DNA from: Paeniglutamicibacter psychrophenolicus
Lineage (GTDB): Bacteria > Actinomycetota > Actinomycetes > Actinomycetales > Micrococcaceae
Length of the DNA stretch: 64,000 nt
Direction of reading: 5' to 3'
Assembly: GCF_017876575.1 (NCBI RefSeq)
Contig: NZ_JAGIOE010000001.1
Location: forward strand, 1,922,001 to 1,986,000
The translations under genes were made by a program, and so were the position numbers. How positions within the stretch are numbered: the first letter of the stretch is position 1; each line of letters starts with the position of its first letter. This document shows, piece after piece, positions 53,645 to 61,949 of this stretch. Below the pieces are notes generated by a model. That model was not told the origin of the DNA. It made no database searches and was given only the letters and a program-made list of their open reading frames with translations.

Positions 53645-53694
53645 GTCGTGGCCTTACATGCGATGGGTTTTTTGGGAGGGGTAAAGGTCTGGCC

Positions 53695-54135
53695 CTAGGA
53701 GGGCCTGGGGATGGTGCGGGAACGGCCGCGGAATTCGGCCAGCACCTCGTCCTCGGAATCGGGGACGGACTGGAAGATCTGGATGTCGTAGATTCCGCTG
53801 CGCCCGGATTGCTGGCGGCGGTTGGCCACGGCGGTCAGGGTCCGGCCGGGGATGCCCGGCTTGAGGAAGTTGATGTCCACGCCCGCTGCCACGGTCATGG
53901 TGTCGACCGAGCCGGTGTGCGGGTTGCAGGAGAGCGCGAAGGCGGTGTCGGCGAAGGCGAAGATCATGCCTCCGTGGGCGATGCCGAATCCGTTGAGCAT
54001 TTCCTTGCGCAATTTCATGGTGATCGTGGCGTGCCCGTCGTCGACCTTGAGCACCTCGATGCCCATCCACTCGGAGGCATAGTCGTTCTTCAGCAGGGGA
54101 TGTGCCAGGGGTGCATCGACGCCGGTGTCGCTCAT
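53695..54135 (-). CDS. paaI: Phenylacetate-pathway hotdog thioesterase
   Basis: The 146-residue protein has the PaaI active-site segment NGFGIAHGGMIFAFADTAFALSCN (about 49-72). GVDINFLKPGIPGRTL follows. PaaI releases CoA from dead-end or stalled phenylacetyl-type thioesters and so protects the CoA pool. It is the first gene before paaK, with a PaaR-like site directly upstream. It is a distant relative of the thioesterase divergent from paaZ. Confidence 0.92.
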   Translation of the reverse strand: MSDTGVDAPLAHPLLKNDYASEWMGIEVLKVDDGHATITMKLRKEMLNGFGIAHGGMIFAFADTAFALSCNPHTGSVDTMTVAAGVDINFLKPGIPGRTLTAVANRRQQSGRSGIYDIQIFQSVPDSEDEVLAEFRGRSRTIPRPS

Positions 54136-54151
54136 GAAGGGCCTCTCAGTT

Positions 54152-54173
54152 ATTTACCGAACGATCATTAGGT
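54152..54173 (-). promoter_or_regulatory. PaaR-type operator upstream of paaI-paaK
   Basis: ATTTACCGAACGATCATTAGG and one further base fit the left half and core (ACCG-N2-CG) of the PaaR site, 17 bp before the paaI ATG. Confidence 0.65.
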
Positions 54174-54394
54174 AATCCTGAAATGTGAGATAAGTCAAGA
54201 CGGGAGGGCTGGAATCCCGAGTTTTCGGGCGACATCCATTCGTCATCAAGGACCCAACCGAGCCAAGCGTCCAACGAGGAGCGCCGGGTCGGGCCCGAAT
54301 GCACCTGCGGGACGAAAGCCCCTACACGCCACGGCGCACCCGGCCCAGACTGAAGACAGGAGCAAGTACGTGGCATCAAAGGAGTTGAAGTCCG

Positions 54395-54754
54395 ATGCGT
54401 AGATTCAGGCGTTGGGAAGATTGGGTCGTGGTGGTCGTTGGGCTCGTGATGGCCTTGACGCCCATATGGTCGGAGGGCATGGGCAATTCGGTGTCGATGC
54501 TGATCATCTCCGGTGTGCTGTTGCTGGCTGTCGGGGTGGTCAACCTGGCCGGGCCAAACCTGTACGGAATCGAGATCGGGCAGGTCCTGGCTTCCATCCT
54601 GGCCATCATCCTGCCCTGGCTGGGCCACTTCAACGGGGCAAATGTCCCGGCGCTGACCGCATGGATCGGCGGGGGATTGGCTTTGCTGGCAACCTTCCTG
54701 GCCATGAAGCCAAGCATCGACATCTCGGAAAAGCTGCACCACCAAGAGGGGTAG
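54395..54754 (+). CDS. SPW repeat membrane protein
   Basis: The 119-residue protein has four membrane segments in two similar halves. RRWEDWVVVVVGLVMALTPIW (about 5-25) is the SPW-type opening, and PWLGHF marks the second half. SPW proteins are common in actinobacteria, and their function is unknown. AAGGAG precedes the ATG at 54395 with about 10 bases of spacing. It is convergent with the MFS gene. Confidence 0.85.
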   Translation: MRRFRRWEDWVVVVVGLVMALTPIWSEGMGNSVSMLIISGVLLLAVGVVNLAGPNLYGIEIGQVLASILAIILPWLGHFNGANVPALTAWIGGGLALLATFLAMKPSIDISEKLHHQEG

Positions 54755-54816
54755 CTGGGGTCCTTTGCCTCCAGTGCATCCGCCGGCGCATCCGTGCGTC
54801 GGCGGATGCCTGCGTC

Positions 54817-56088
54817 TCAGGCGTTGGTTCCCTGGGGTTCGGGGCCCTGGTGCCAGGTGCGCAGCGGGGAGAAGAGGATGGGCAGGGCCGAGAACCCTGC
54901 CAGCAACGCCCACGCCCACAGCACCGGCTGGATCCCGAGGGTGGATGCCGCGATACCCCCGGCGATGCTGGCAAGCGGCATGATCCCGAGCGTGAAGAAT
55001 CGGTTGCCGGCCATGACCGTGCCAAGCAGCGATTCCTCGCACAGCTGCGGGATGACCCCGGCGCCGGCGACGGTGGCCAGCACCAGCATGAAGGCCCAGA
55101 GGAATGACTCCGCGGCCACCCAGGCCAGGGTCGGACCCGGAAGGATTTCGGCCAGCGCCAGGGCCGCAACCGCCGGCACGCAGCCGAGCGATGCCGCGAT
55201 CTTCAGCCTTCCGATGCCCATGCGCACGAGCAGCCGCGGGGCAACAAGCGAGGCAACCAGGCCGCCGCTTGCCGAGACGGTCCCGACCAAGGCGAAGGAT
55301 GCGGCGGAAAACCCCAGCGATGAGATCACGAAGACGGCGAGGACCGAGTTTCCCAGCATCGCTGCGGCGTTGAGCAGCATGTTCGACAGCAGCAGCGCGC
55401 GCATCGAGCGATGGCGAACGGCCATCGACAATCCTTGGGCGATCGAGTGCCAGAACCGCTGCCGTGGCCCGGTTGCCGGGGGTGGGACGTGGCCGGTGGT
55501 TCGGGGCAGCAAAAGTGCGGAGCACAGGTATCCACCGCTGCCCAGGACCAGGGCCAGCGGTGCGGCGAGGATCTTCAACCCCGCGGTCGCCACCGCCGGG
55601 GTGCCGATCGAGGCCAGGCTGGAGACGCGCTGGAGTCTGGCATAGGCGACACCCAGTTCGTTGGTCCCCACAAGGGATGGGACCAGCGCCCCGCTGGCCG
55701 AGGTGAAGAAGACATCGGCGATGCCCAGCAGTGCGGCGGCCAACAGCAAATGCCACGTGTCCAGGGAACCCAGCAGGAAGAGCAGCGGGATCGACAGGGT
55801 GAGTGCGGCCCGGGCGAGGTCCGCAGCGCGCATGGCACGGAGCTTGGGGAGCCGGTCGACCAGGGCGCCGATCGGCAGTCCCAGGACCAGGAAGGCCCCG
55901 AGTCCCAGGGCGTTGAGCAGGCCGACCTCCGCCGTGCCCGCGCCGAGGCTTGCCACGGCGATCACCGGCAGTAGGGTTCGGGTGGCGTTGTCGGCCACGG
56001 ACTCGAAGGCGTTGGACGCCAGGAGCCTGCCGAAGGCCGCGGGGTTTCCCTGCCTTTTCGCCACTGTTCGTGCTGGTGCCGGACTCAC
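54817..56088 (-). CDS. MFS exporter
   Basis: The 423-residue protein has twelve membrane segments and the MFS loop GALVDRLPKLRAMRAADLARA between helices 2 and 3. It is typical of drug or metabolite efflux proteins of the EntS/MefA type. The GTG at 56088 lies 20 bases from the first of two perfect palindromes shared with the divergent zinc-finger/HTH gene. It is thus likely under that protein's control. Its substrate is unknown. Confidence 0.87.
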   Translation of the reverse strand: MSPAPARTVAKRQGNPAAFGRLLASNAFESVADNATRTLLPVIAVASLGAGTAEVGLLNALGLGAFLVLGLPIGALVDRLPKLRAMRAADLARAALTLSIPLLFLLGSLDTWHLLLAAALLGIADVFFTSASGALVPSLVGTNELGVAYARLQRVSSLASIGTPAVATAGLKILAAPLALVLGSGGYLCSALLLPRTTGHVPPPATGPRQRFWHSIAQGLSMAVRHRSMRALLLSNMLLNAAAMLGNSVLAVFVISSLGFSAASFALVGTVSASGGLVASLVAPRLLVRMGIGRLKIAASLGCVPAVAALALAEILPGPTLAWVAAESFLWAFMLVLATVAGAGVIPQLCEESLLGTVMAGNRFFTLGIMPLASIAGGIAASTLGIQPVLWAWALLAGFSALPILFSPLRTWHQGPEPQGTNA

Positions 56089-56107
56089 TGGGGTGCCTCT
56101 CGATCAT

Positions 56108-56146
56108 GTCAGGTAATTCCTGACACACTGTCAGGTTAAGCCTGAC
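56108..56146. promoter_or_regulatory. Twin 17-bp palindromic operators
   Basis: GTCAGGTAATTCCTGAC (56108-56124) and GTCAGGTTAAGCCTGAC (56130-56146) share perfect 6-bp arms, GTCAGG and CCTGAC. Their centres are 22 bp apart, about two helical turns, in the 91-bp divergent gap between the MFS gene and the ClpX-zinc-finger/HTH gene. Confidence 0.85.
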
Positions 56147-56179
56147 GGTGCAACCCCGTTGATCACGTAGTGTTGGGAT

Positions 56180-56602
56180 GTGAGCGATACAGGGGCAATG
56201 AAGGAACCGGCCGACCGGATGGCGGATACCGGCCAGTGCAGCTTTTGCGGGCGTTCCCGGGAAGCCTGCGGCAAGCTTGCCTATGGGCCGGGTGTCGCCA
56301 TTTGTTCCGACTGCACGGAAAACTGCGCTTCCCTGCATGCCGGCGGGGTCGCCTCCGAGCCGTGGCTCGAAATGACCCGGGAGCAGGTGCTGGAGCTGTT
56401 GCCCCGGATTTCCGCGGTGGCCGCGCAGGTCGAGCAGCGCTTGGCCGCGTGGGTGGGCGTCGCCCGGGACAAGGGCGCCAGCTGGGCGCGCGTGGGCGAG
56501 GCCCTGGCCATGACACGGCAATCGGCCTGGGAACGGTTCAAGCAGCCCGGCAACCATCGGACCAAGGGCCACGAACCGCCGATGGCGGATACACAGGGCT
56601 GA
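56180..56602 (+). CDS. ClpX-type zinc finger plus helix-turn-helix protein, probable regulator
   Basis: The 140-residue protein has the C4 zinc finger of ClpX (C20-x2-C23 ... C42-x2-C45, in CSFCGRSREACGKLAYGPG and ICSDC) but no AAA+ domain. Its C terminus (about 85-122) ends in a helix-turn-helix like segment GASWARVGEALAMTRQSAWERF. I read it as a DNA-binding regulator of itself and of the divergent MFS gene through the twin palindromes. The GTG at 56180 lies 6 bases after a TAGTGT box, so the mRNA may be leaderless. A zinc- or thiol-responsive role is inference. Confidence 0.8.
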   Translation: MSDTGAMKEPADRMADTGQCSFCGRSREACGKLAYGPGVAICSDCTENCASLHAGGVASEPWLEMTREQVLELLPRISAVAAQVEQRLAAWVGVARDKGASWARVGEALAMTRQSAWERFKQPGNHRTKGHEPPMADTQG

Positions 56603-56653
56603 ACGCCGGCGCATCCCCGCGACCGGGCCAGGGGGTTCCGCTAGGATCGGGCC

Positions 56654-56824
56654 ATGGATGCAAGCATGCTCTCGGCCCTTGTCTTGGCCATCGTGTTTGC
56701 GCTGGTGGCGCTGTACGCCCTGTACTTCGTCATCCGTGCCGCCGTGCGTGACGGCATTTCACTGGCCCGCGCCAAGGAAACCGCCCCGGAGCGGTCCCGG
56801 GCGGCGGGCGAAGAGGCCGACTAG
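56654..56824 (+). CDS. Small single-helix membrane protein
   Basis: ATG 56654 opens a 56-residue frame (MDASMLSALVLAIVFALVAL) with one membrane helix (about 5-28) and a charged tail ending EEAD. A purine-rich GGATCGGG precedes the start. Its stop overlaps the stop of the convergent GNAT-GrpB gene by four bases. Function is unknown. The hydrophobic helix followed by a charged tail supports a real small gene. Confidence 0.5.
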   Translation: MDASMLSALVLAIVFALVALYALYFVIRAAVRDGISLARAKETAPERSRAAGEEAD

Positions 56825-57867
56825 CCTTCCTCCGGCCCCGGGCGCCCTTGCAGGATCCGTGCGTAGAGGTCGCGGATGAACGGTTCCTTGGTCCGGTTGT
56901 AGTCCATCACCAGCCCGGCACCGCCGCCGCGTTCATTGATCCGCTCGGCGGACGCCCGCTTGATGCGCGCATAGGCATCCAGGTCGGCCGGATGCGTGCG
57001 CAGCCACTGGCGGAACGCGACCATGCGTGCGGTCTCGGGGCAGCCCGGGGCAAAGACATGGATGTTGGCAGCCGGCAGCCCGGAGCCGGATCCGGAAACC
57101 AGCAGCCGGTGGCCGTACCAATTGCGCTCACGGAGGCGGAAGACGAAACCCGCCGCCTCAAGCCGGGGCACATAGTGCTCTTCAACCCCGGGAGCCTCGA
57201 CGGTCAACACCACGTCAATGACCGGCTTGGCCCAAAGCCCCGGCACCGAAGTGGAACCCAGGTGCTCGATGGCCAGCGCCCGGGAACCCAGGGCATCGCG
57301 CAGGCACCCGGCGAGCGCGGCAAAATCCTGCGGCCAGGATGCCGACGGCGGAACAACCCGTACGGGGGCCGGGACCGGTTCGCCATGGATCCACTCCACG
57401 GAACCGTCATCCGGCACGGGGTTGCGCAGCAGCGGCAGGTGGGGCAACACGCAGAGGTAGCGGCGGCGAGAAGGCCGGCGGGAATCGGCCGGGGAAGCGC
57501 TGGCGTGGAACCCTGCGGCCCGGTAGAAGCCGACGGCGTCGTCATCGGCGCGGGCGATGACCATGGCGGCCTCGTCCGCCCGGATCCGCCGCACCAGCGC
57601 GGTGGCAACCCCCTGGTGCCGCAGCCCCGGGGCCACGGCGAGGTATTCGATCTCGACCGCGAAACCATCGATGCGCCGGTATGCGGCCAATGCCAGCGGG
57701 TCGCCTTGCGGGCCGGGCACCACCAGCAGTTCCAGGTCTGCGACCTGTGCGGCCAGGGCATCGAGCCGTGCGCCGGTGGCGTCGGAGGCTGCGGTGAGCA
57801 GCGCCCGGAACGCGGGGTTCATGGCGAACCCCGCGCCGGACGTGCGGGTTATTTCCGGTGTGCTCAT
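56821..57867 (-). CDS. GNAT acetyltransferase - GrpB domain fusion
   Basis: The 348-residue protein has an N-terminal GNAT domain (about 20-130, with VEIEYLAVAPGLRHQGVATALVRRI as acetyl-CoA site). This is joined to a GrpB/UPF0157 domain (about 165-340, with AIEHLGSTSVPGLWAKPVIDVVLTV, a nucleotidyltransferase-like fold). Both occur alone in other bacteria. The role of GrpB proteins is unclear, though some link to CoA metabolism. The ATG at 57867 overlaps the oligopeptidase stop (ATGA), so the two are co-translated. Confidence 0.87.
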   Translation of the reverse strand: MSTPEITRTSGAGFAMNPAFRALLTAASDATGARLDALAAQVADLELLVVPGPQGDPLALAAYRRIDGFAVEIEYLAVAPGLRHQGVATALVRRIRADEAAMVIARADDDAVGFYRAAGFHASASPADSRRPSRRRYLCVLPHLPLLRNPVPDDGSVEWIHGEPVPAPVRVVPPSASWPQDFAALAGCLRDALGSRALAIEHLGSTSVPGLWAKPVIDVVLTVEAPGVEEHYVPRLEAAGFVFRLRERNWYGHRLLVSGSGSGLPAANIHVFAPGCPETARMVAFRQWLRTHPADLDAYARIKRASAERINERGGGAGLVMDYNRTKEPFIRDLYARILQGRPGPEEG

Positions 57868-60026
57868 GCGCCTTCGGGGTTCAGGCCCAGTGTGTCCAGC
57901 GCGAAGGCGTAGTCCCAGGCGCGGGTCTTCCAACCCTCGTAGCGCCCCGAGGCCCCGCCGTGCCCGCCGTCCATCTCGATCTTCATGACGATCGGGGCAC
58001 TCCCGGTGGTTTCCTCGCGCAGCTTCGCCACCCACTTGGCCGGCTCCACGTACAGCACGCGGGTGTCGTTCAGCGAGGTGACGGCCGCGATCCTCGGATA
58101 GGGCAGGGCCGCGACGTTCTCGTACGGGCTGTAGGACTTCATGTAGTCGTACACGTCCTTGTCCTCGATGGGGTTTCCCCATTCCTCCCACTCCAATGCC
58201 GAGAGCGGCAGATCCGGATCCAGTATGGAGGTCAGCGCGTCCACGAAGGGCACCTGGGCGATGATGCCGGCGTAGAGCTGCGGGGCGAGGTTGGCCACCG
58301 CGCCCATGAGCAGCCCGCCGGCCGATCCACCCAGGGCCACGATGCGCGCCGGGTCCGCCCAACCGGTTTCCAGCAGGTGCCTGGTGGCGTCCACGAAGTC
58401 GGTGAAGGTGTTCTTCTTGGTCAGCTTCTTCCCGTCCAGGTACCACTGGCGGCCCAGTTCACCGCCGCCGCGCACGTGGGCGATGACGAACACGACGCCG
58501 CGGTCCAGCAGCGAGAGCCGCGGGATGCCGAAGCCCGGGTCCATGGACATCTCGTAGCTGCCGTAGCCGTAGACGAGCACCGGGTTGGGGGACTCGTTGG
58601 TGATGTCCGCCCGGCGCAGGATGGTCAGCGGGATCCTGGTGCCGTCCGCCGCGGTGGCCCATTCGCGGGTGGCGCGGTAGTTGGCCGGGTCGTAGTTGTT
58701 GACCCGGGTCTGCTTGCGCAGGGACAGGGTGCCGTCGGCCAGGGTGTAGTCGTAGACGCGGGCCGGGGTGAAGTCCGAGGTGTAGGACAGCCGGATCATC
58801 GGCGCCTCGAGCTCCGCGTTGGCCAGCGAGCAGGTGTACAGCTCCTCGTCGAATGCCGGTTCCACGGCCGGGAGCTGGGATTCGGTGCCCAGGCCTGCCA
58901 ACGGAAGGACCTGGATGCGTTCGGTGGTGTCCTTGCGCACGGAAATGACCAGGTGGGTGGCCGTGGCGGCGGTGCCCTCGACCTTGACGGTGTCGCGGTG
59001 CTCGATCACCGTGTCCCAGCGCTGCTGGGCGTAGGGCAGGGCGAGCTGGTCGGCGCGCAGCAGCGAGACCATGTTGTTCAGGGCCTTGCGGTCGTGGGTG
59101 ATGACGTAGGCGCGCCGCCCCTCCAGGGTGACGGGGTCCGCGGTGTGCAGGATGCGGTGCTCCCGGGAGACCAGCATCACCGGGACCGCCCGCTCGTCGG
59201 CCAAATCCAGGGTGAGGGTCTCGGAGTACTCGGAGTTGCCGATGGAGACCAACAGCTCGGTGCGGTCCGCGGAGAGGTCGAAGCCCAGCCACATGCCCGG
59301 GTCGTCCTCCTGGAAGATGACCACGTCGGTTTCCGGGTCGGTGCCCAGGGTGTGTGCCTTGATCTGGTGGGGGCGCCAGGACTCGTCGACCACGGTGTAG
59401 AAGACCCGGGTTCCGTCGGGGGAGAACACCAGCCCGTAGAACACGTTTTCGATGGTGTCCGGGAGCAGCGCCCCGGTGGCGAGGTCCTTGAGACGCAGGG
59501 TGAAGCGCTCGTCCCCGGCATTGTCCTGGGCGTAGGCCAGCAGGGTGCCGTCCTCGCTGACGGCCATCCCGCCCAGGGAGAAGAAGGGCTTGCCCTCGGC
59601 CTCCTTGTTCCCGTCCAGCAGCACCTGTTCCCCGGCGATCGCCACACCCGCCTCGATGGCCGGAGGCGTCCAGTCCGCGGCCAGGTCCCCGGTGTCGGTG
59701 GCTGCCACGCGGCAGTGGATGGCGTATTGGGAGCCTTCGGCGGTGCGGGTGAAGTACCACCATCCGCGCTTGCGGGCGGGGACCGAAAGATCGGTTTCCA
59801 CGGTGCGCGCCTTGATCTCGTTGAAGATGGCCTCGCGCAGCGGTTCCTGGTTGGCGGTCACCGCCTCGGCGTAGGCGTTCTCATCCTGAAGGTGGGCCCG
59901 GACCGCGGGGCTGTCCTTGTCCCGCAACCATTCGTAGTCGTCGGTGAAGGCATCTCCGTGGTGGGTGCGAACGGTGGGGACCTTGGGGGTCTGCGGGGCG
60001 GGGAGTGCGTGCTCGGCGTGGCTCAT
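57864..60026 (-). CDS. ptrB: Oligopeptidase B (S9A family)
   Basis: The 720-residue serine peptidase has an N-terminal beta-propeller and a C-terminal alpha/beta-hydrolase domain. The triad is Ser568 (GGSAGGLLMG), Asp654 (LNDTRVLY) and His689 (GGHGGASGR), with the spacing typical of oligopeptidase B. It cuts short peptides after basic residues in the cytoplasm. ATG 60026 is chosen. A TTG four codons upstream is an alternative. It is followed by the coupled GNAT-GrpB gene. Confidence 0.93.
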   Translation of the reverse strand: MSHAEHALPAPQTPKVPTVRTHHGDAFTDDYEWLRDKDSPAVRAHLQDENAYAEAVTANQEPLREAIFNEIKARTVETDLSVPARKRGWWYFTRTAEGSQYAIHCRVAATDTGDLAADWTPPAIEAGVAIAGEQVLLDGNKEAEGKPFFSLGGMAVSEDGTLLAYAQDNAGDERFTLRLKDLATGALLPDTIENVFYGLVFSPDGTRVFYTVVDESWRPHQIKAHTLGTDPETDVVIFQEDDPGMWLGFDLSADRTELLVSIGNSEYSETLTLDLADERAVPVMLVSREHRILHTADPVTLEGRRAYVITHDRKALNNMVSLLRADQLALPYAQQRWDTVIEHRDTVKVEGTAATATHLVISVRKDTTERIQVLPLAGLGTESQLPAVEPAFDEELYTCSLANAELEAPMIRLSYTSDFTPARVYDYTLADGTLSLRKQTRVNNYDPANYRATREWATAADGTRIPLTILRRADITNESPNPVLVYGYGSYEMSMDPGFGIPRLSLLDRGVVFVIAHVRGGGELGRQWYLDGKKLTKKNTFTDFVDATRHLLETGWADPARIVALGGSAGGLLMGAVANLAPQLYAGIIAQVPFVDALTSILDPDLPLSALEWEEWGNPIEDKDVYDYMKSYSPYENVAALPYPRIAAVTSLNDTRVLYVEPAKWVAKLREETTGSAPIVMKIEMDGGHGGASGRYEGWKTRAWDYAFALDTLGLNPEGA

Positions 60027-60119
60027 GCTTCCATTCAATCCGACGTGACGCCCATTGGGCCCATGGCTTCGCCCAACGCGGACAAAACCGCAGCGCGGGC
60101 GCCGGCCCGCGACGGCACA

Positions 60120-60160
60120 GGGAGCGGTCCCGGGCCCCGTTCGACCTTGGGACCGCTCCC
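60120..60160. terminator. Hairpin between phoD and oligopeptidase B
   Basis: GGGAGCGGTCCC and GGGACCGCTCCC form a perfect 12-bp stem with a 17-base loop, just after the phoD stop. A short T-rich flank lies only on the plus strand, so its strength for phoD is uncertain. Confidence 0.6.
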
Positions 60161-60180
60161 TTGTTGGGGATTGATATGGA

Positions 60181-61809
60181 TCAGCGTTGCCGGGTCAGCG
60201 TCTTGGTGTACTGCACGGCCCCGTTGGCATTGATCAGCTTCACCGTGAAGGCGGAGCCGTCGTCGGGAATCTCCACGTGGCCGAAGTACTGGTGCTCTCC
60301 CGAACGCGGGGAGGCCATGGTGGGTCCGGCCTGCTGGAAGTCGACCCGCGGGCCGAAGGTGCCATCCAGGGCGTTGGGCCCGAAGGAACCGGCATTGATG
60401 GGCCCGGCCACGAACTCCCAGAACTCGTTGAAGTCGGAGAATGCGGCGCTCTCGGGGGAGTAGTGGTGGGCGGCGCAATAGTGCACGTCCCCGGTCAGGA
60501 ACACCACGTTCTTGATGTCGTGCTTCTTGATTGCCGCCAGCAGGCGGGCCAGTTCTAGCTCGCGGCCCAGCGGGGCTCCGTGCTCGGCGTTGGAGATCGA
60601 CTCCTGCGCCTTCCCGTCGGGCACGATGAGCCCCAGCGGCAGGTCGTTGCCGATGACCTTCCATGTCGCGTCCGAGTCGCGCAGCGAGCGGACCAGCCAC
60701 TGCAGCTGTTCCTCGCCCAGCAGTGGGGTCTCCCGGGTTTCCATGCCCGCGGTGTTCGGACCCTTGTAGGAGCGCATGTCCAGGGCGAACACGTCCAGGT
60801 GCGGCCCGCGACGGATCCGGCGGTAGATGCGGGCAGGTTCGAACCCGGTGCCCGGGCGCAGGGCTCTCGCGTCGGCGATAGGCATGTATTCCTGCCATGC
60901 CCGGCGTCCGCGGGCCGCCAGGGTGTCCACGTCGCGCACGGTGTAGCGCGGATCGTCGATGATCTCGCCCGGGTACCAGTTGTTGACCGTCTCGTGGTCG
61001 TCCCATTGGGCGATCACCGGGACCTGGGCATACATGGCCCGCAGGTTGGCATCCATCATGTTGTAGCGGTGGCGGCCGCGGTATTCGTTGAGCGTCTCGG
61101 CGACTTTGGAGACCTCCTCCGTGATGACGTTGCGCCAAATGTTCCCGTCCGGCTCGGTCATCTGCGCTGACATCGGCCCGTCCGCGTAGATGGTGTCGCC
61201 CGAGTGCAGGAAGAAATCGGGCTTCGTCGCCGCCATGGCCGCGTAGCCGCGCATCCCGCCGATCTCCTCGTTGATGCCGTAGCCCTGTCCGGCGGTGTCG
61301 GCGGTCCAGACGAAGCTCTGCGCCGCGGACTCGCGGTTGCGCCCCTTGCCGGGGGCCGGAGCGGTGCTGAAGGAACCGGTGCCGCTTTCGCTGCGCCGGC
61401 CGGATTCGTCCTCGAAGTACAGTTCCATGTCGAAGCGCGTTCCCGCGGGCAGACCGCGCGCATTGATCTTGGCCGTGAAGTCGGTGCCGGCGTGCGCCCG
61501 CGAACCGGCGAGATTCACCGTGCGGGCGAAGCGCCCCGCCAGTGGCTGGCCCGCCTCGTCGGCGGCACGCAGGGTGGCGTGCAGGCGCCCCGGTCCGGAG
61601 GCGCGTGACCACAGGACAGCGGAATTCGTGGAGACATCCCCGGTGGAGATGCCCGAGGGCAGGGTCAGCCGGCGGGCGAGAAGCGGAACAGCGGAGGGAC
61701 GCGGCGCCGCAAGGGCGGAGGGCGCGGCGAGGGAGGTTGCGGCGAGGGCGGAGAGCGCGCCGACGCCCTTCAGGAGCGAGCGGCGATTCGGGAGCGGGGA
61801 GATATCCAT
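60181..61809 (-). CDS. phoD: Alkaline phosphatase D (PhoD family), Tat-exported
   Basis: The 542-residue protein has a twin-arginine signal NRRSLLKGVGALSALAATSL and then the PhoD domains. These are an N-terminal beta domain (about 45-140) and a metallophosphatase core (about 150-520). Metal and active-site elements are FVWTADTAGQG, HSGDTIYADGP, IAQWDDHETVNNWY and FLTGDVHYCAAHHY. PhoD enzymes are Ca2+/Fe3+ phosphodiesterase-phosphatases exported folded. The ATG at 61809 puts the RR motif at residues 9-10. No Pho-box is recognised. Confidence 0.93.
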   Translation of the reverse strand: MDISPLPNRRSLLKGVGALSALAATSLAAPSALAAPRPSAVPLLARRLTLPSGISTGDVSTNSAVLWSRASGPGRLHATLRAADEAGQPLAGRFARTVNLAGSRAHAGTDFTAKINARGLPAGTRFDMELYFEDESGRRSESGTGSFSTAPAPGKGRNRESAAQSFVWTADTAGQGYGINEEIGGMRGYAAMAATKPDFFLHSGDTIYADGPMSAQMTEPDGNIWRNVITEEVSKVAETLNEYRGRHRYNMMDANLRAMYAQVPVIAQWDDHETVNNWYPGEIIDDPRYTVRDVDTLAARGRRAWQEYMPIADARALRPGTGFEPARIYRRIRRGPHLDVFALDMRSYKGPNTAGMETRETPLLGEEQLQWLVRSLRDSDATWKVIGNDLPLGLIVPDGKAQESISNAEHGAPLGRELELARLLAAIKKHDIKNVVFLTGDVHYCAAHHYSPESAAFSDFNEFWEFVAGPINAGSFGPNALDGTFGPRVDFQQAGPTMASPRSGEHQYFGHVEIPDDGSAFTVKLINANGAVQYTKTLTRQR

Positions 61810-61949
61810 GGACCCCAGCCAACAGCACCCCGGAAACCGGAACCTTGCGCCGCGGTTAACCTCCGTCGAACCTTTGCCGGAACGGCCGGCTGCCGTGCCG
61901 TGCGGAGCCAATACGTCGACCACCTGCCACCCGGTGGCAGGATGGCTTC

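Noticed and set aside
54146-56614. 822-codon minus-strand frame spanning SPW, MFS and zinc-finger genes
   Set aside because: It crosses several well-supported genes on both strands and an operator region. It is a GC-driven open frame.
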